Shown piece by piece: positions 1 to 6,119 of a DNA stretch of 12,455 bases. The stretch is from the NCBI GenBank assembly GCA_903970455.1, contig CAJCIW010000084.1, positions 1 through 12,455 of the forward strand. Direction: 5' to 3'. A model generated the notes under the pieces. The model was given only the letters and a program-made list of their open reading frames with translations, made no database searches and was not told the origin of the DNA. Positions within the stretch are counted from its first letter, which is position 1; every line of letters begins with the position of its first letter. The DNA is from Verrucomicrobiota bacterium. Lineage in GTDB: Bacteria; Chlamydiota; Chlamydiia; Chlamydiales; Rhabdochlamydiaceae. Both the position numbers and the translations under genes were made by a program.

Positions 1-488
1 TCAAAGTCTTCCAAAACATGGGAAGCCTGTGTGGCGCTCGGTTTGCCGGATAAATTTGCGGAAGGGGCGGCAACAGGCTCCCCAACTAAAGAAATCAGTT
101 TTGAAGCGATCAGGTGGGAAGGCATACGCAAAGCAATAGAGGACAATCCGGCCGAAACGATCGATGGAACGGCCTCATGCCGCTTTAAGACAATTGTCAA
201 AGGCCCGGGAAAAAAACTCTCCGCCAATCGATAAAACGAATCGGGAATTTCTACCGCGATTTGTTCCACCTGGCTGAGTGAATCGATATGGACGATGAGA
301 GGATTGTCAGAAGGACGTCCTTTGATTTTGAAAATCGAAGCTACAGCGATTGGATTGAAGATTGCTGCTCCAAGTCCATAGACCGTTTCGGTCGGAAAAG
401 CGACGAGGAGCCCTTCTTTTAACCATGCGGCAGCGCGCTGAACTTCATCCGGCCCAAGAAGCTGAGTTTGAGTAGTACCGTTGTTCAC
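1..488 (-). CDS. tsaC: Threonylcarbamoyl-AMP synthase (Sua5/YrdC/TsaC family), 3' part cut by window edge
   Basis: The enzyme makes threonylcarbamoyl-AMP from threonine, bicarbonate and ATP, the first step of the t6A37 modification of ANN-reading tRNAs in the cytoplasm. About 162 codons are visible. The translated minus strand shows the family signature in order: AFPTETVYGLGA (about residues 32-43), the KxR motif in KIKGRPSDNPLIVHI (about 56-70), FFPGPLTIVL (about 95-104), and APSANLSGKPSAT (about 142-154). The chosen start is GTG at 488, whose GTGA overlaps the TGA stop of the upstream membrane-protein gene, so translation is probably coupled. A TTG 12 nt upstream is also in frame but lies inside the neighbour. 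The C-terminus is outside the window, so the short TsaC form and the longer Sua5 form cannot be told apart. The family is certain; the exact symbol is less so. Confidence 0.93.
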   Translation of the reverse strand, partial: MNNGTTQTQLLGPDEVQRAAAWLKEGLLVAFPTETVYGLGAAIFNPIAVASIFKIKGRPSDNPLIVHIDSLSQVEQIAVEIPDSFYRLAESFFPGPLTIVLKRHEAVPSIVSAGLSSIALRMPSHLIASKLISLVGEPVAAPSANLSGKPSATQASHVLEDF

Positions 489-1072
489 GTTCCTAAGATC
501 CAAAAAAAGCCGAATGTGAGGGCGACTTTGGCACCAAGAGCAATCATCAAGCTTTTGAAATGTTTATCGATAAATGCTTTGATCGGAGTGCCCCAGCGCT
601 GCATCAATTCTGCGATGAGGAAAAACCGTATTGCCCTCGCGAGAAAAACCGATGCGAGATAGCCTCCCAGGGAAAGTTTGCAAAATCCTGCTGAAATGGT
701 AATGGCTTTAAAAGGAATGGGAAGAAAACTTCCTGCGAAGACAGCAACGAACTCATGGGAGTTATACTGGTCTACCATACGGTCGAAAAAATCCTTGGAA
801 ATCAGATGGTCGATAACGAATTGGCCTACATGGTCCCAAAGCCAATATCCAATTGCATAGCCAATCAGTCCAATCACGAGCGAGGAGAGCGTAGCCACAA
901 GGGCATAAATATAGCGGCGCTCCGGGTTGTGCAAGCAAAACAGCATTAAGAGGGCGTCCATGGGCAAGAAAAGAAACATTTCCAATAAAAAAATAAACGC
1001 GAGCCACAATGGCGCAAAAGGAGAAAAAGCTTTTTGACAAGCCCACTCGTAAACTTTCCTTGCTGGCTGCAT
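485..1072 (-). CDS. YqaA/DedA-like integral membrane protein (VTT/SNARE-associated family)
   Basis: A 195-residue protein with several hydrophobic helices (about residues 22-45, 54-80, 107-133, 136-155 and 176-193). The segment FLPIPFKAITISAGFCKLSL (117-136), followed by an Arg-containing helix (LARAIRF), matches the DedA/YqaA fold. DedA-family proteins are inner-membrane proteins linked to lipid scrambling or flipping and to proton-dependent envelope homeostasis; the substrate here is unknown. ATG 1072 is chosen because the YqaA N-terminus pattern (M-x-x-x-R-K-x-Y-E-W) begins there, AAGGTGGAAG lies just upstream, and the earlier in-frame ATG at 1099 sits inside a consensus -10 box and so would not be transcribed. 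It is first in a two-gene operon with the tRNA-modification gene. The family is confident; the function is not. Confidence 0.85.
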   Translation of the reverse strand: MQPARKVYEWACQKAFSPFAPLWLAFIFLLEMFLFLPMDALLMLFCLHNPERRYIYALVATLSSLVIGLIGYAIGYWLWDHVGQFVIDHLISKDFFDRMVDQYNSHEFVAVFAGSFLPIPFKAITISAGFCKLSLGGYLASVFLARAIRFFLIAELMQRWGTPIKAFIDKHFKSLMIALGAKVALTFGFFWILGT

Positions 1073-1097
1073 AAATCTTCCACCTTCAAAAGGATTC

Positions 1098-1126
1098 ATT
1101 ATACTTGTATCGCCCCTCGAAGTCAA
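1098..1126 (-). promoter_or_regulatory. Near-consensus housekeeping sigma promoter for the yqaA-like/tsaC operon
   Basis: Read on the minus strand, TTGACT (1126-1121) is followed by a 17-nt spacer and a perfect TATAAT (1103-1098). A start site near 1091 would give a leader of about 20 nt carrying the AAGGTGGAAG ribosome-binding site before ATG 1072. This is the best promoter match in the window. Confidence 0.75.
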
Positions 1127-1229
1127 GGTAAAGAGGGAGATATAATACCCTATACCTTAAGATCTTATATTCTTGTGGCAACCAAATTCACCCTTGCTTA
1201 TACTCTGTAGTTTAAATGGAGTGGGTAGG

Positions 1230-1556
1230 ATGAAAGTCACTGCAACGATTGTTTTTGTCTTCGGTCTTTTAATTGCCCTTGGCGGAGTCATGGGCTATGT
1301 CAAAGGCGGCTCACAAGCCTCTTTGATTTCCGGGATCGTGTTCGGCCCCGCGCTGGTAATTTCTGCTTACTTTATTTTCAAAGGAAAAATCGCTGCACAA
1401 TATGCAGCTTTGGTTTTGACCTTCTTACTCGACAGCATTTTCACTTATAGGTTTGCCAAAACCCTGAGCTTCTTTCCTGCCGGCTTCTTGAGCCTGGCAA
1501 GCCTTGCCGTCCTGATCGTCGTCGCCCTAAAAATTCGGCGGACACTTAGGGCTTAG
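1230..1556 (+). CDS. TMEM14-family small membrane protein
   Basis: A 108-residue, strongly hydrophobic protein with four predicted membrane segments. The N-terminal pattern FGLLIALGGVMGYVKGGSQA (11-30), followed by SLISGIVFG, is the TMEM14 (Tmemb_14, UPF0136) signature, and the later RFAKTLSFFPAGFLSLAS (74-91) matches the end of the family. Eukaryotic TMEM14 proteins sit in mitochondrial or plastid envelopes, and TMEM14C is implicated in porphyrin transport. The bacterial role is unknown, so no substrate is claimed. ATG 1230 is preferred because the family pattern begins there and GTGGGTAGG lies just upstream; an earlier in-frame ATG at 1173 would add 19 unrelated residues. The gene is divergent from the yqaA-like gene. 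Its stop overlaps the tail of the degenerate thioesterase on the opposite strand, which suggests a rearrangement next to it. Confidence 0.85.
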   Translation: MKVTATIVFVFGLLIALGGVMGYVKGGSQASLISGIVFGPALVISAYFIFKGKIAAQYAALVLTFLLDSIFTYRFAKTLSFFPAGFLSLASLAVLIVVALKIRRTLRA

Positions 1557-1893
1557 ACACCCACATTTAAGGATTCCTGGAAAAACACGATCAATTTTTT
1601 CCAGGAATCCTGACTTGCATACTGATCTTCTGCGGATGTGCCTCCCATAGAAAACCAGAGTTTGCCTACAGGATGATAATTGACCGGTCCTGGTTGAGGA
1701 AGGTTAGGAATATTAATGCCATGACCTGCTTTCGGATAATGTAAGTGCTCGCACACAATCGGTGATCTCTTTTCTTTAAGCCGCTTTTTAATTAGGGCGG
1801 CATTTGATCGTCTCCACCTGAAATGAGAAGGAGAGGAGCTTTGATTTTCTCAACGGGTATCCTTGCTGCTTCAAAAGCCTTTTTAGCTTTCAT
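1553..1893 (-). pseudogene. Remnant of a BAAT-type acyl-CoA thioesterase / dienelactone-hydrolase-like protein (C-terminal domain only)
   Basis: Two overlapping minus-strand frames rebuild one BAAT_C domain. The first (1893-1792) reads AFEAARIPVEKIKAPLLLIS then GGDDQM, the usual strand and acidic catalytic loop, and stops at TAA 1794-1792. The second frame (from about 1798 to 1553) continues with ALIKKRLKEK, then HLHYPKAGHGI with the catalytic-type His, and ends in GGTSAEDQYASQDSWKKLIV. Between them, the Trp-Pro-Ser-Ser stretch expected after the Asp loop is missing, so a deletion of roughly 20 nt has shifted the frame. The whole N-terminal part, including the nucleophile-elbow Ser or Cys, is absent; it would lie beyond 1893, where a truncated Panacea gene now sits. 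This is non-functional debris of a rearrangement. Family assignment rests on motif memory. Confidence 0.8.
1570..1611. repeat. Perfect 16-bp inverted repeat (hairpin) just past the TMEM14 stop
   Basis: The left arm 1570-1585 and right arm 1596-1611 are exact reverse complements with a 10-nt loop. The arms start 14 nt after the TMEM14 stop codon. No T-run follows the stem on the plus strand, although A5/T6 tracts close its loop end, so termination is possible but not classical. The same bases encode the Trp-Lys-Lys...Phe-Phe-Gln-Glu-Ser tail of the thioesterase remnant on the minus strand, so part of the symmetry could be coding coincidence. Confidence 0.6.
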
Positions 1894-2209
1894 GATCAAT
1901 CGTGTCCTTTTGGTTCCCAGAAAGATGTTCCGGACAACCTTTGGTCAGCTTTTTCACATAAAACATTCTCTTATGCTGATTATAAAGTTCCTTGACAACG
2001 GGACCATTTGCCCATGCCAAGATCTTCTCTTTAAACAGCGGCTGCTCATCCCATACAAGAGACCATGCTTGACAATAGTACGCCAATTTTTGCAATTTCC
2101 AGGCAGTGAGGGGTTCTTTCTTGGGCTGTTTTTCTAATATGTAGGAGGCTACATCCAAAACTGAAACAGGCTTTCCTTTATCCATAAGCAACTTCTTTTT
2201 TTTGGCCAC
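1883..2209 (-). CDS. Truncated Panacea-domain (DUF4065/GepA-like) antitoxin-type protein
   Basis: A 108-residue product. Residues 17-85 match the Panacea/DUF4065 core: VLDVASYILEK, then LTAWKLQKLAYYCQAWSLVW (34-53), then ILAWANGPVVKELY (63-76). Panacea domains are known antitoxin modules in many toxin-antitoxin pairs and also occur in phage-linked GepA proteins. Family members normally continue past the KDTID motif (101-105 here) for roughly 40-60 more residues. This one instead ends three residues later in sequence that begins the thioesterase remnant, so the C-terminus was lost at a deletion or recombination junction near 1890-1895. The start is GTG 2209 with GGGG six bases upstream; ATG 2185 is the alternative. 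No toxin-like partner is adjacent, so it is probably a decaying orphan. Confidence 0.75.
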   Translation of the reverse strand: MAKKKKLLMDKGKPVSVLDVASYILEKQPKKEPLTAWKLQKLAYYCQAWSLVWDEQPLFKEKILAWANGPVVKELYNQHKRMFYVKKLTKGCPEHLSGNQKDTIDHES

Positions 2210-2338
2210 AATTTACCCCAATTGTTCAAAAAAATCAAACAATACTTATAACTGGATGCTGCTTACCTTGGCGCAAACGACCATTGGTTTGCAGGGCCCA
2301 GTAACACACCTTTTAGACCATTACGTATTTTTGGTGAA

Positions 2339-3280
2339 CTAATGATCCCCGGCGTAATAGGGTTCGACGTGGACGATCACGTCGCGGACGGCCGGCCACT
2401 CTTTTTGGATTTCGGCGCGGACTTTTTGGGTCAATTCATGAGCCTTTTCTACGGGTAGATCAGGTGAAACCTCGATATCTATCCCGACATGGGCATCAGG
2501 CCCATAAAGCTGTATCCGGATTTTTTCTGTGGCTAATACCCCTTCAACGCGCAAAGCAGCCACTTTCACTTTTTCGAAAAACTGCTCTTCGGGGACGCGG
2601 TCCAAGAGTTGATTGATGTTTTTCTTTGCGGCGTAAATTCCAATGCCGACCATCAATATCGCGATAGAAATAGCGCCGACATGATCGCAGAGGACACTGT
2701 ATTTAGGAAAATAGGCGGCGAATAACAGGGCGATCATCGCAAAGAAACAGTTGAGCGCATCGATCCGGTAATGCACGGCATCAGCAAGCAATGCAGGGCT
2801 GTGCTGCCGTTTTGCCGTGCGTTTCATGGTCTGATAGGAAATCTCGAGCAGGATGACGGCGCCGAGCGGGATTAGCCAAGTGAGCGGCTGGATCACCTTT
2901 CCTTCCGGTCCTGATGAGATGGCAAGGAGTTGTTGGACGATCATGCCTCCTCCGAGCACGGCGAGAAGAAGGCCTAATTGCAGCCCCGCGATCGGCTCGA
3001 AACGCCCATGTCCAAAAGGATGGTTTCTATCTGGAGGTTTATCCGCGATTTTGATGAAAAAAATTAAAAAAAGGCTGGAAGCGATATCAAACAGGCTGGA
3101 CAAAGCATCTAAGAGCAAAGCGGAACTGCCAAGAAAGACAAAACCCAGCAATTCTGCAATGATGATGACACTGCGCAATACCACGCCGCGCCTTGCCGTG
3201 ACCACCATCTGCCTGCGCCGCTGCAAACGGTTTTCATTCACGCTTTCTGGCAGCGGGACGGAAGGAGGAAATTTACTCAT
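2339..3280 (-). CDS. Cation diffusion facilitator (CDF/FieF-like) metal exporter
   Basis: A 313-residue protein of full CDF length: six membrane helices (about residues 33-220) and a cytoplasmic ferredoxin-like C-terminal domain (about 230-310). CDF proteins export Zn, Fe, Mn or related divalent ions from the cytoplasm in exchange for protons. Visible motifs are DRNHPFGHGRFE (84-95, with the His-x3-His of the second site), DAVHYRIDAL (167-176, giving HxxxD at 170/174) and VRDVIVHVEP (298-307). In the second helix the usual D/HxxxD of the transport site reads SSLFD, with Ser61 where the first ligand is expected and Asp65 kept. The ATG overlaps the TGA of the upstream superoxide dismutase gene (ATGA), so the two are co-translated. 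The metal cannot be assigned from sequence; the SOD linkage hints at Fe or Mn. Confidence 0.92.
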   Translation of the reverse strand: MSKFPPSVPLPESVNENRLQRRRQMVVTARRGVVLRSVIIIAELLGFVFLGSSALLLDALSSLFDIASSLFLIFFIKIADKPPDRNHPFGHGRFEPIAGLQLGLLLAVLGGGMIVQQLLAISSGPEGKVIQPLTWLIPLGAVILLEISYQTMKRTAKRQHSPALLADAVHYRIDALNCFFAMIALLFAAYFPKYSVLCDHVGAISIAILMVGIGIYAAKKNINQLLDRVPEEQFFEKVKVAALRVEGVLATEKIRIQLYGPDAHVGIDIEVSPDLPVEKAHELTQKVRAEIQKEWPAVRDVIVHVEPYYAGDH

Positions 3281-3969
3281 TCGGACCCAACAGCATCGTT
3301 ATAACGTTTGACGGGCTTTGACCAATCGACATTGTCGAAAAATGCCTGGATATATTTCCCTTTCTCCAAGCCGTATTGCGTGATGTAGGCGTGTTCAAAG
3401 ACATCCATCACAAGCAAGGGAGAACCTCCGGCCAAATGCCCAACATCATGTTCATTGATCCAAGTGTTGAATAGCCTGCCTGTTTGCGGATCGCGGTAAA
3501 GAATCACCCATCCAATCCCCCGGATCAGTCCGGTCGCCATGAAATTTTTCTTCCAGGCTTCATAACTGCCGAAATCTTTCACGATCCGCTGAAAAAGGGT
3601 GCTGGATTTATCCAAAGCCTCCGATCCGCCGAGATTATCAAAATAGAATTCATGAAGGCGCATCCCGTCCCACTCCCATCCGAATCTCCGCTTCAACGCC
3701 CCATAATCATAGGTTTGGTCCCGATCTTGCAATTCGAGTTCTTTGAACCGGTTAAGTAGGAGATTCGTATTTTTCACGTATCCTTGATAGAGCTGAAAAT
3801 GCATTTTCAACAACTCGTCGGAAAATCCGGGCATTCCATAAAGATAGGAATAATCTTTCACGAGATATTCTGCAGAAACAGGTTTCATTTTCTGCGTTTG
3901 AGGCATCTCTTGAGCCGATAAAGAAAAGGGCATCGCGCTCATTAGCAATAGAATCAATGTGGTTTTCAT
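3277..3969 (-). CDS. Exported Fe/Mn-family superoxide dismutase
   Basis: A 230-residue protein with a clear signal peptide: Lys2, hydrophobic core 5-17, and likely cleavage after SLSA19. The rest aligns with Fe/Mn SODs, which convert superoxide to oxygen and peroxide. Ligand candidates are H57 (in MHFQLYQGYVKNTN), H106 (in LHEFYFDNL), and D189 and H193 (in MDVFEHAY); the closing AFFDNVDW (209-216) is typical. Spacing between the first His and the YVxNxN helix motif is one residue shorter than in classical enzymes such as E. coli SodB, and the Gln of the usual NQD segment is replaced by NEHD, so this is a divergent branch. GGAG sits five bases before the ATG. It is first in an operon with the CDF gene (4-nt overlap). 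The location should be periplasm or outside the cell. Confidence 0.9.
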   Translation of the reverse strand: MKTTLILLLMSAMPFSLSAQEMPQTQKMKPVSAEYLVKDYSYLYGMPGFSDELLKMHFQLYQGYVKNTNLLLNRFKELELQDRDQTYDYGALKRRFGWEWDGMRLHEFYFDNLGGSEALDKSSTLFQRIVKDFGSYEAWKKNFMATGLIRGIGWVILYRDPQTGRLFNTWINEHDVGHLAGGSPLLVMDVFEHAYITQYGLEKGKYIQAFFDNVDWSKPVKRYNDAVGSE

Positions 3970-4117
3970 GGTTGCTCCGGGAAGTTTTTATTAGATCGTA
4001 TACAAAAAAATCCTTTTTTTGACACGCAATTTTTTAGTTGAAGAATATAAACTAATGATTCGGAATTGATTTATATTAAAAATAACAGCAAAATAAAATA
4101 GGCTTTAGGAGAAAAAA

Positions 4118-5287
4118 ATGACATCAATTATCTATACTAATGGAATAAACAATTTACCAATATCTAATCAAATTTCAACTCCTAAGTCTACAATTTCACC
4201 ATCAAATAAAGTTTATTTAGGGTCGGGGACCACGAATCTTCCTGGAATTACAAATCTTTTCTTCGCTCCCTATGAATTCTTCAATAGCATGAAGGCGATG
4301 CTTTCAGCAGAGAAAATCAATGACCGGGAAGGGATTCTTCAGAATGGATTAAGGGTGATTTCAACCCCTTTTACCTTTATTAACTCTCTCTCGAAGCTGT
4401 TCTGGTACATTTTCGAAGGAGGAATCTACTTTAAGCTCATATCGGCCGCATACCACCGCACCTTGCTTCCTCTTACATGGTACATCACCGGCCTCGGCTT
4501 TATCATTTGCGCAATTGAAGGAGTGATCGAATCCCTCAGCCTCTATCGTACTAAACAATTTTATAATGAATTTTATCCTCAAGAAAACGATGAAAAAATT
4601 TACTTAACCAAGCTTCAGCAGCTTGAAAATAGATTTTTAAAAATTTCTCCTGAAGAGCAGCAAAAAATTCATGATTATGTTCAAACCAAGCCCCTTTCCG
4701 CTGACAAGCAAAAATTGCAAAAAAAAATCATCGATGCGGGATTGACAGCCCAAAAAAATGATTTAACACGCCGCGTACACCCTTGGCTGGCCGACGAAAT
4801 CGAACAAACGGTCCCAGGGACCATTCAAAATTTACAGAGCAGCGATCCAACAAAGAGAGCGGAAGCGAAAGATAAAGCCGCTGAAATCTTCCAGAAAATG
4901 AAAGTGCAAACGCAGAAAAAAATTCTCATCCACAGCATCGGACTCGCGGCGGTGCTGGTCACGACAATGGGCCTTCTCCTGGGTTGCTTTGCCTTTCCCT
5001 TTCTGATCCCTCTTACAATTCTCTTAGCCGGAGGTGCCTTATCCGTTGCCAGACAACTCCTTCATGCAGGCCTGATGGACTCAAAAGGGTGGGAGTTCCA
5101 CGTTGAAAATTGTATTCCGAGCCAATTGAAGACAATTTACGATAAAATTTTCTCTTCGGAGAAAAAGGGAAAGCCTCCGGCATGCTACCCTATCACGCTC
5201 CACTTCGAGATTCCAAAAAAAACAGAAGAACCCAGGAGGAGAACGCTAGACTTCACCCTAACTGTCCCTCCGGGAATTAGAATCTAA
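4118..5287 (+). CDS. Hypothetical membrane protein with bilobed hydrophobic domain, candidate inclusion-membrane (Inc-like) protein
   Basis: A 389-residue protein I do not recognise by name. There is no cleavable signal peptide. Residues 1-40 are polar and rich in Ser, Thr, Asn and Ile, as often seen in type III secretion N-termini. Hydrophobic segments lie at about 115-140 and as a closely spaced pair at 269-313 (VLVTTMGLLLGCFAFPFLIP, then LTILLAGGALSVA). Such a bilobed pair is the hallmark used to predict chlamydial Inc proteins. Between them, 155-268 is charged and helical, rich in Lys, Glu and Gln. The C-terminal 350-389 is polar with beta-like stretches. AGGAG lies seven bases before the ATG. 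It converges on the SH2-domain gene with an 11-nt tail overlap. The Inc role is inference only; it could be an ordinary inner-membrane protein. Confidence 0.7.
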   Translation: MTSIIYTNGINNLPISNQISTPKSTISPSNKVYLGSGTTNLPGITNLFFAPYEFFNSMKAMLSAEKINDREGILQNGLRVISTPFTFINSLSKLFWYIFEGGIYFKLISAAYHRTLLPLTWYITGLGFIICAIEGVIESLSLYRTKQFYNEFYPQENDEKIYLTKLQQLENRFLKISPEEQQKIHDYVQTKPLSADKQKLQKKIIDAGLTAQKNDLTRRVHPWLADEIEQTVPGTIQNLQSSDPTKRAEAKDKAAEIFQKMKVQTQKKILIHSIGLAAVLVTTMGLLLGCFAFPFLIPLTILLAGGALSVARQLLHAGLMDSKGWEFHVENCIPSQLKTIYDKIFSSEKKGKPPACYPITLHFEIPKKTEEPRRRTLDFTLTVPPGIRI

Positions 5288-6059
5288 ATAACGGATATTT
5301 AAGCTCTCCTTCCCACTGATCCAATAACTCTTTAAATTCTTCAAAAGAGGGCTGCCCCAGGGAAGGGTCGTCATTGTAGGATTGCCATTTTCCATAGCAG
5401 TGCACCAGGGTGCAGTCGGTGATTTTGCTATTGGCCTGAGAATAAGAGAGTGTAAAACACAAGATTTCTTTTTCGTGCACTTCGCGGAGTTGTTCTTCCA
5501 GAATCTCGCAAAACGGGTCTCTACGAAATAAATAAGAACCGACGGGCTTCTCCATCAATAGCTTCTCCGCCTCAAACCGATCTACAGGATGCCAAGCTCG
5601 GATCAGAATATTTTGATCGGGATGAGAGGCTGAGAAATCGATATTCACCTTGGTCAAGACAGCCATTTTTGTGTCGAGATCGCTGGGGCCTTTCAACTTG
5701 TGGCAAATCTCATTGAGAACGAGCATCATCTCTCGCATCATGAGATAAGCCGATGGGGCGAGATCACCCCAGGAGAATCCCTGAATCGAGGATTTGCTTT
5801 CCTCGATGAAAAAAAAGATTTCTCCCTTTTGAGGATCAAAGCTGTAAGAAATTTCTACGGGTTTCCATTCATCTTTAGTCAAATCAAGAGATGCCTGCAT
5901 ATTAAATACAAGCTGACCCGTTTCCCGATTCAGCCAAGCGGAGAAAATTTTTTCAGAGGGGATATCATTCTTGGGCAATTTTTCCTTGGCTCTACGCAAA
6001 ATTTCCAGGAACAGCTCAATATTCTGCCTGACAGGAACATCTACGATCTTGACGCGCAT
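5277..6059 (-). CDS. Protein with C-terminal SH2-like (phosphotyrosine-binding) domain, putative host-directed effector
   Basis: A 260-residue soluble protein with no signal peptide or membrane segment. The N-terminal part (about 1-150) is unrecognised. Residues 156-249 fit an SH2 fold in order: Trp156 opening strand A; R161-x-EAEKLL helix A; GSYLFRRD (174-181), matching the G-T-F-L-V-R-E-S strand B, with Arg179 at the phosphate-binding position; CFTLSYS strand C; TLVHCYGKW with His220 at the strand-D His position; and PSFEEFKELLDQW (237-249) matching the helix-B region. About 20 extra residues sit between strands B and C. SH2 domains are typical of eukaryotes, and Legionella has a known family of effector SH2 domains. 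ATG 6059 is chosen because GAGAGGTGGGAG is directly upstream; TTG 6098 has no such site. It lies 60 nt after proC in the same direction. The domain call is from motif comparison, not a profile search. Confidence 0.72.
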   Translation of the reverse strand: MRVKIVDVPVRQNIELFLEILRRAKEKLPKNDIPSEKIFSAWLNRETGQLVFNMQASLDLTKDEWKPVEISYSFDPQKGEIFFFIEESKSSIQGFSWGDLAPSAYLMMREMMLVLNEICHKLKGPSDLDTKMAVLTKVNIDFSASHPDQNILIRAWHPVDRFEAEKLLMEKPVGSYLFRRDPFCEILEEQLREVHEKEILCFTLSYSQANSKITDCTLVHCYGKWQSYNDDPSLGQPSFEEFKELLDQWEGELKYPLFRF

Positions 6060-6119
6060 CTCCCACCTCTCTTTACCCTCATTGTAACCAGACAACAAAA
6101 AATTTGAAAGAAAAGAGTC

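Noticed and set aside
31..234. 67-codon plus-strand frame at the left edge
   Set aside because: Antisense to the clearly conserved Sua5/TsaC coding sequence.
2853..3311. 152-codon plus-strand frame opposite the CDF gene
   Set aside because: Antisense shadow; low-complexity Arg/Ser-rich product without family features.
4019..4051. Possible promoter for the Inc-like gene (TTGACA followed by TATAAA)
   Set aside because: The spacer is 21 nt, and the hexamers at 17-18 nt spacing match poorly, so it is not supported.
5700..6107. 135-codon plus-strand frame opposite the SH2 gene
   Set aside because: Antisense to a gene with a good start site and a recognisable domain.
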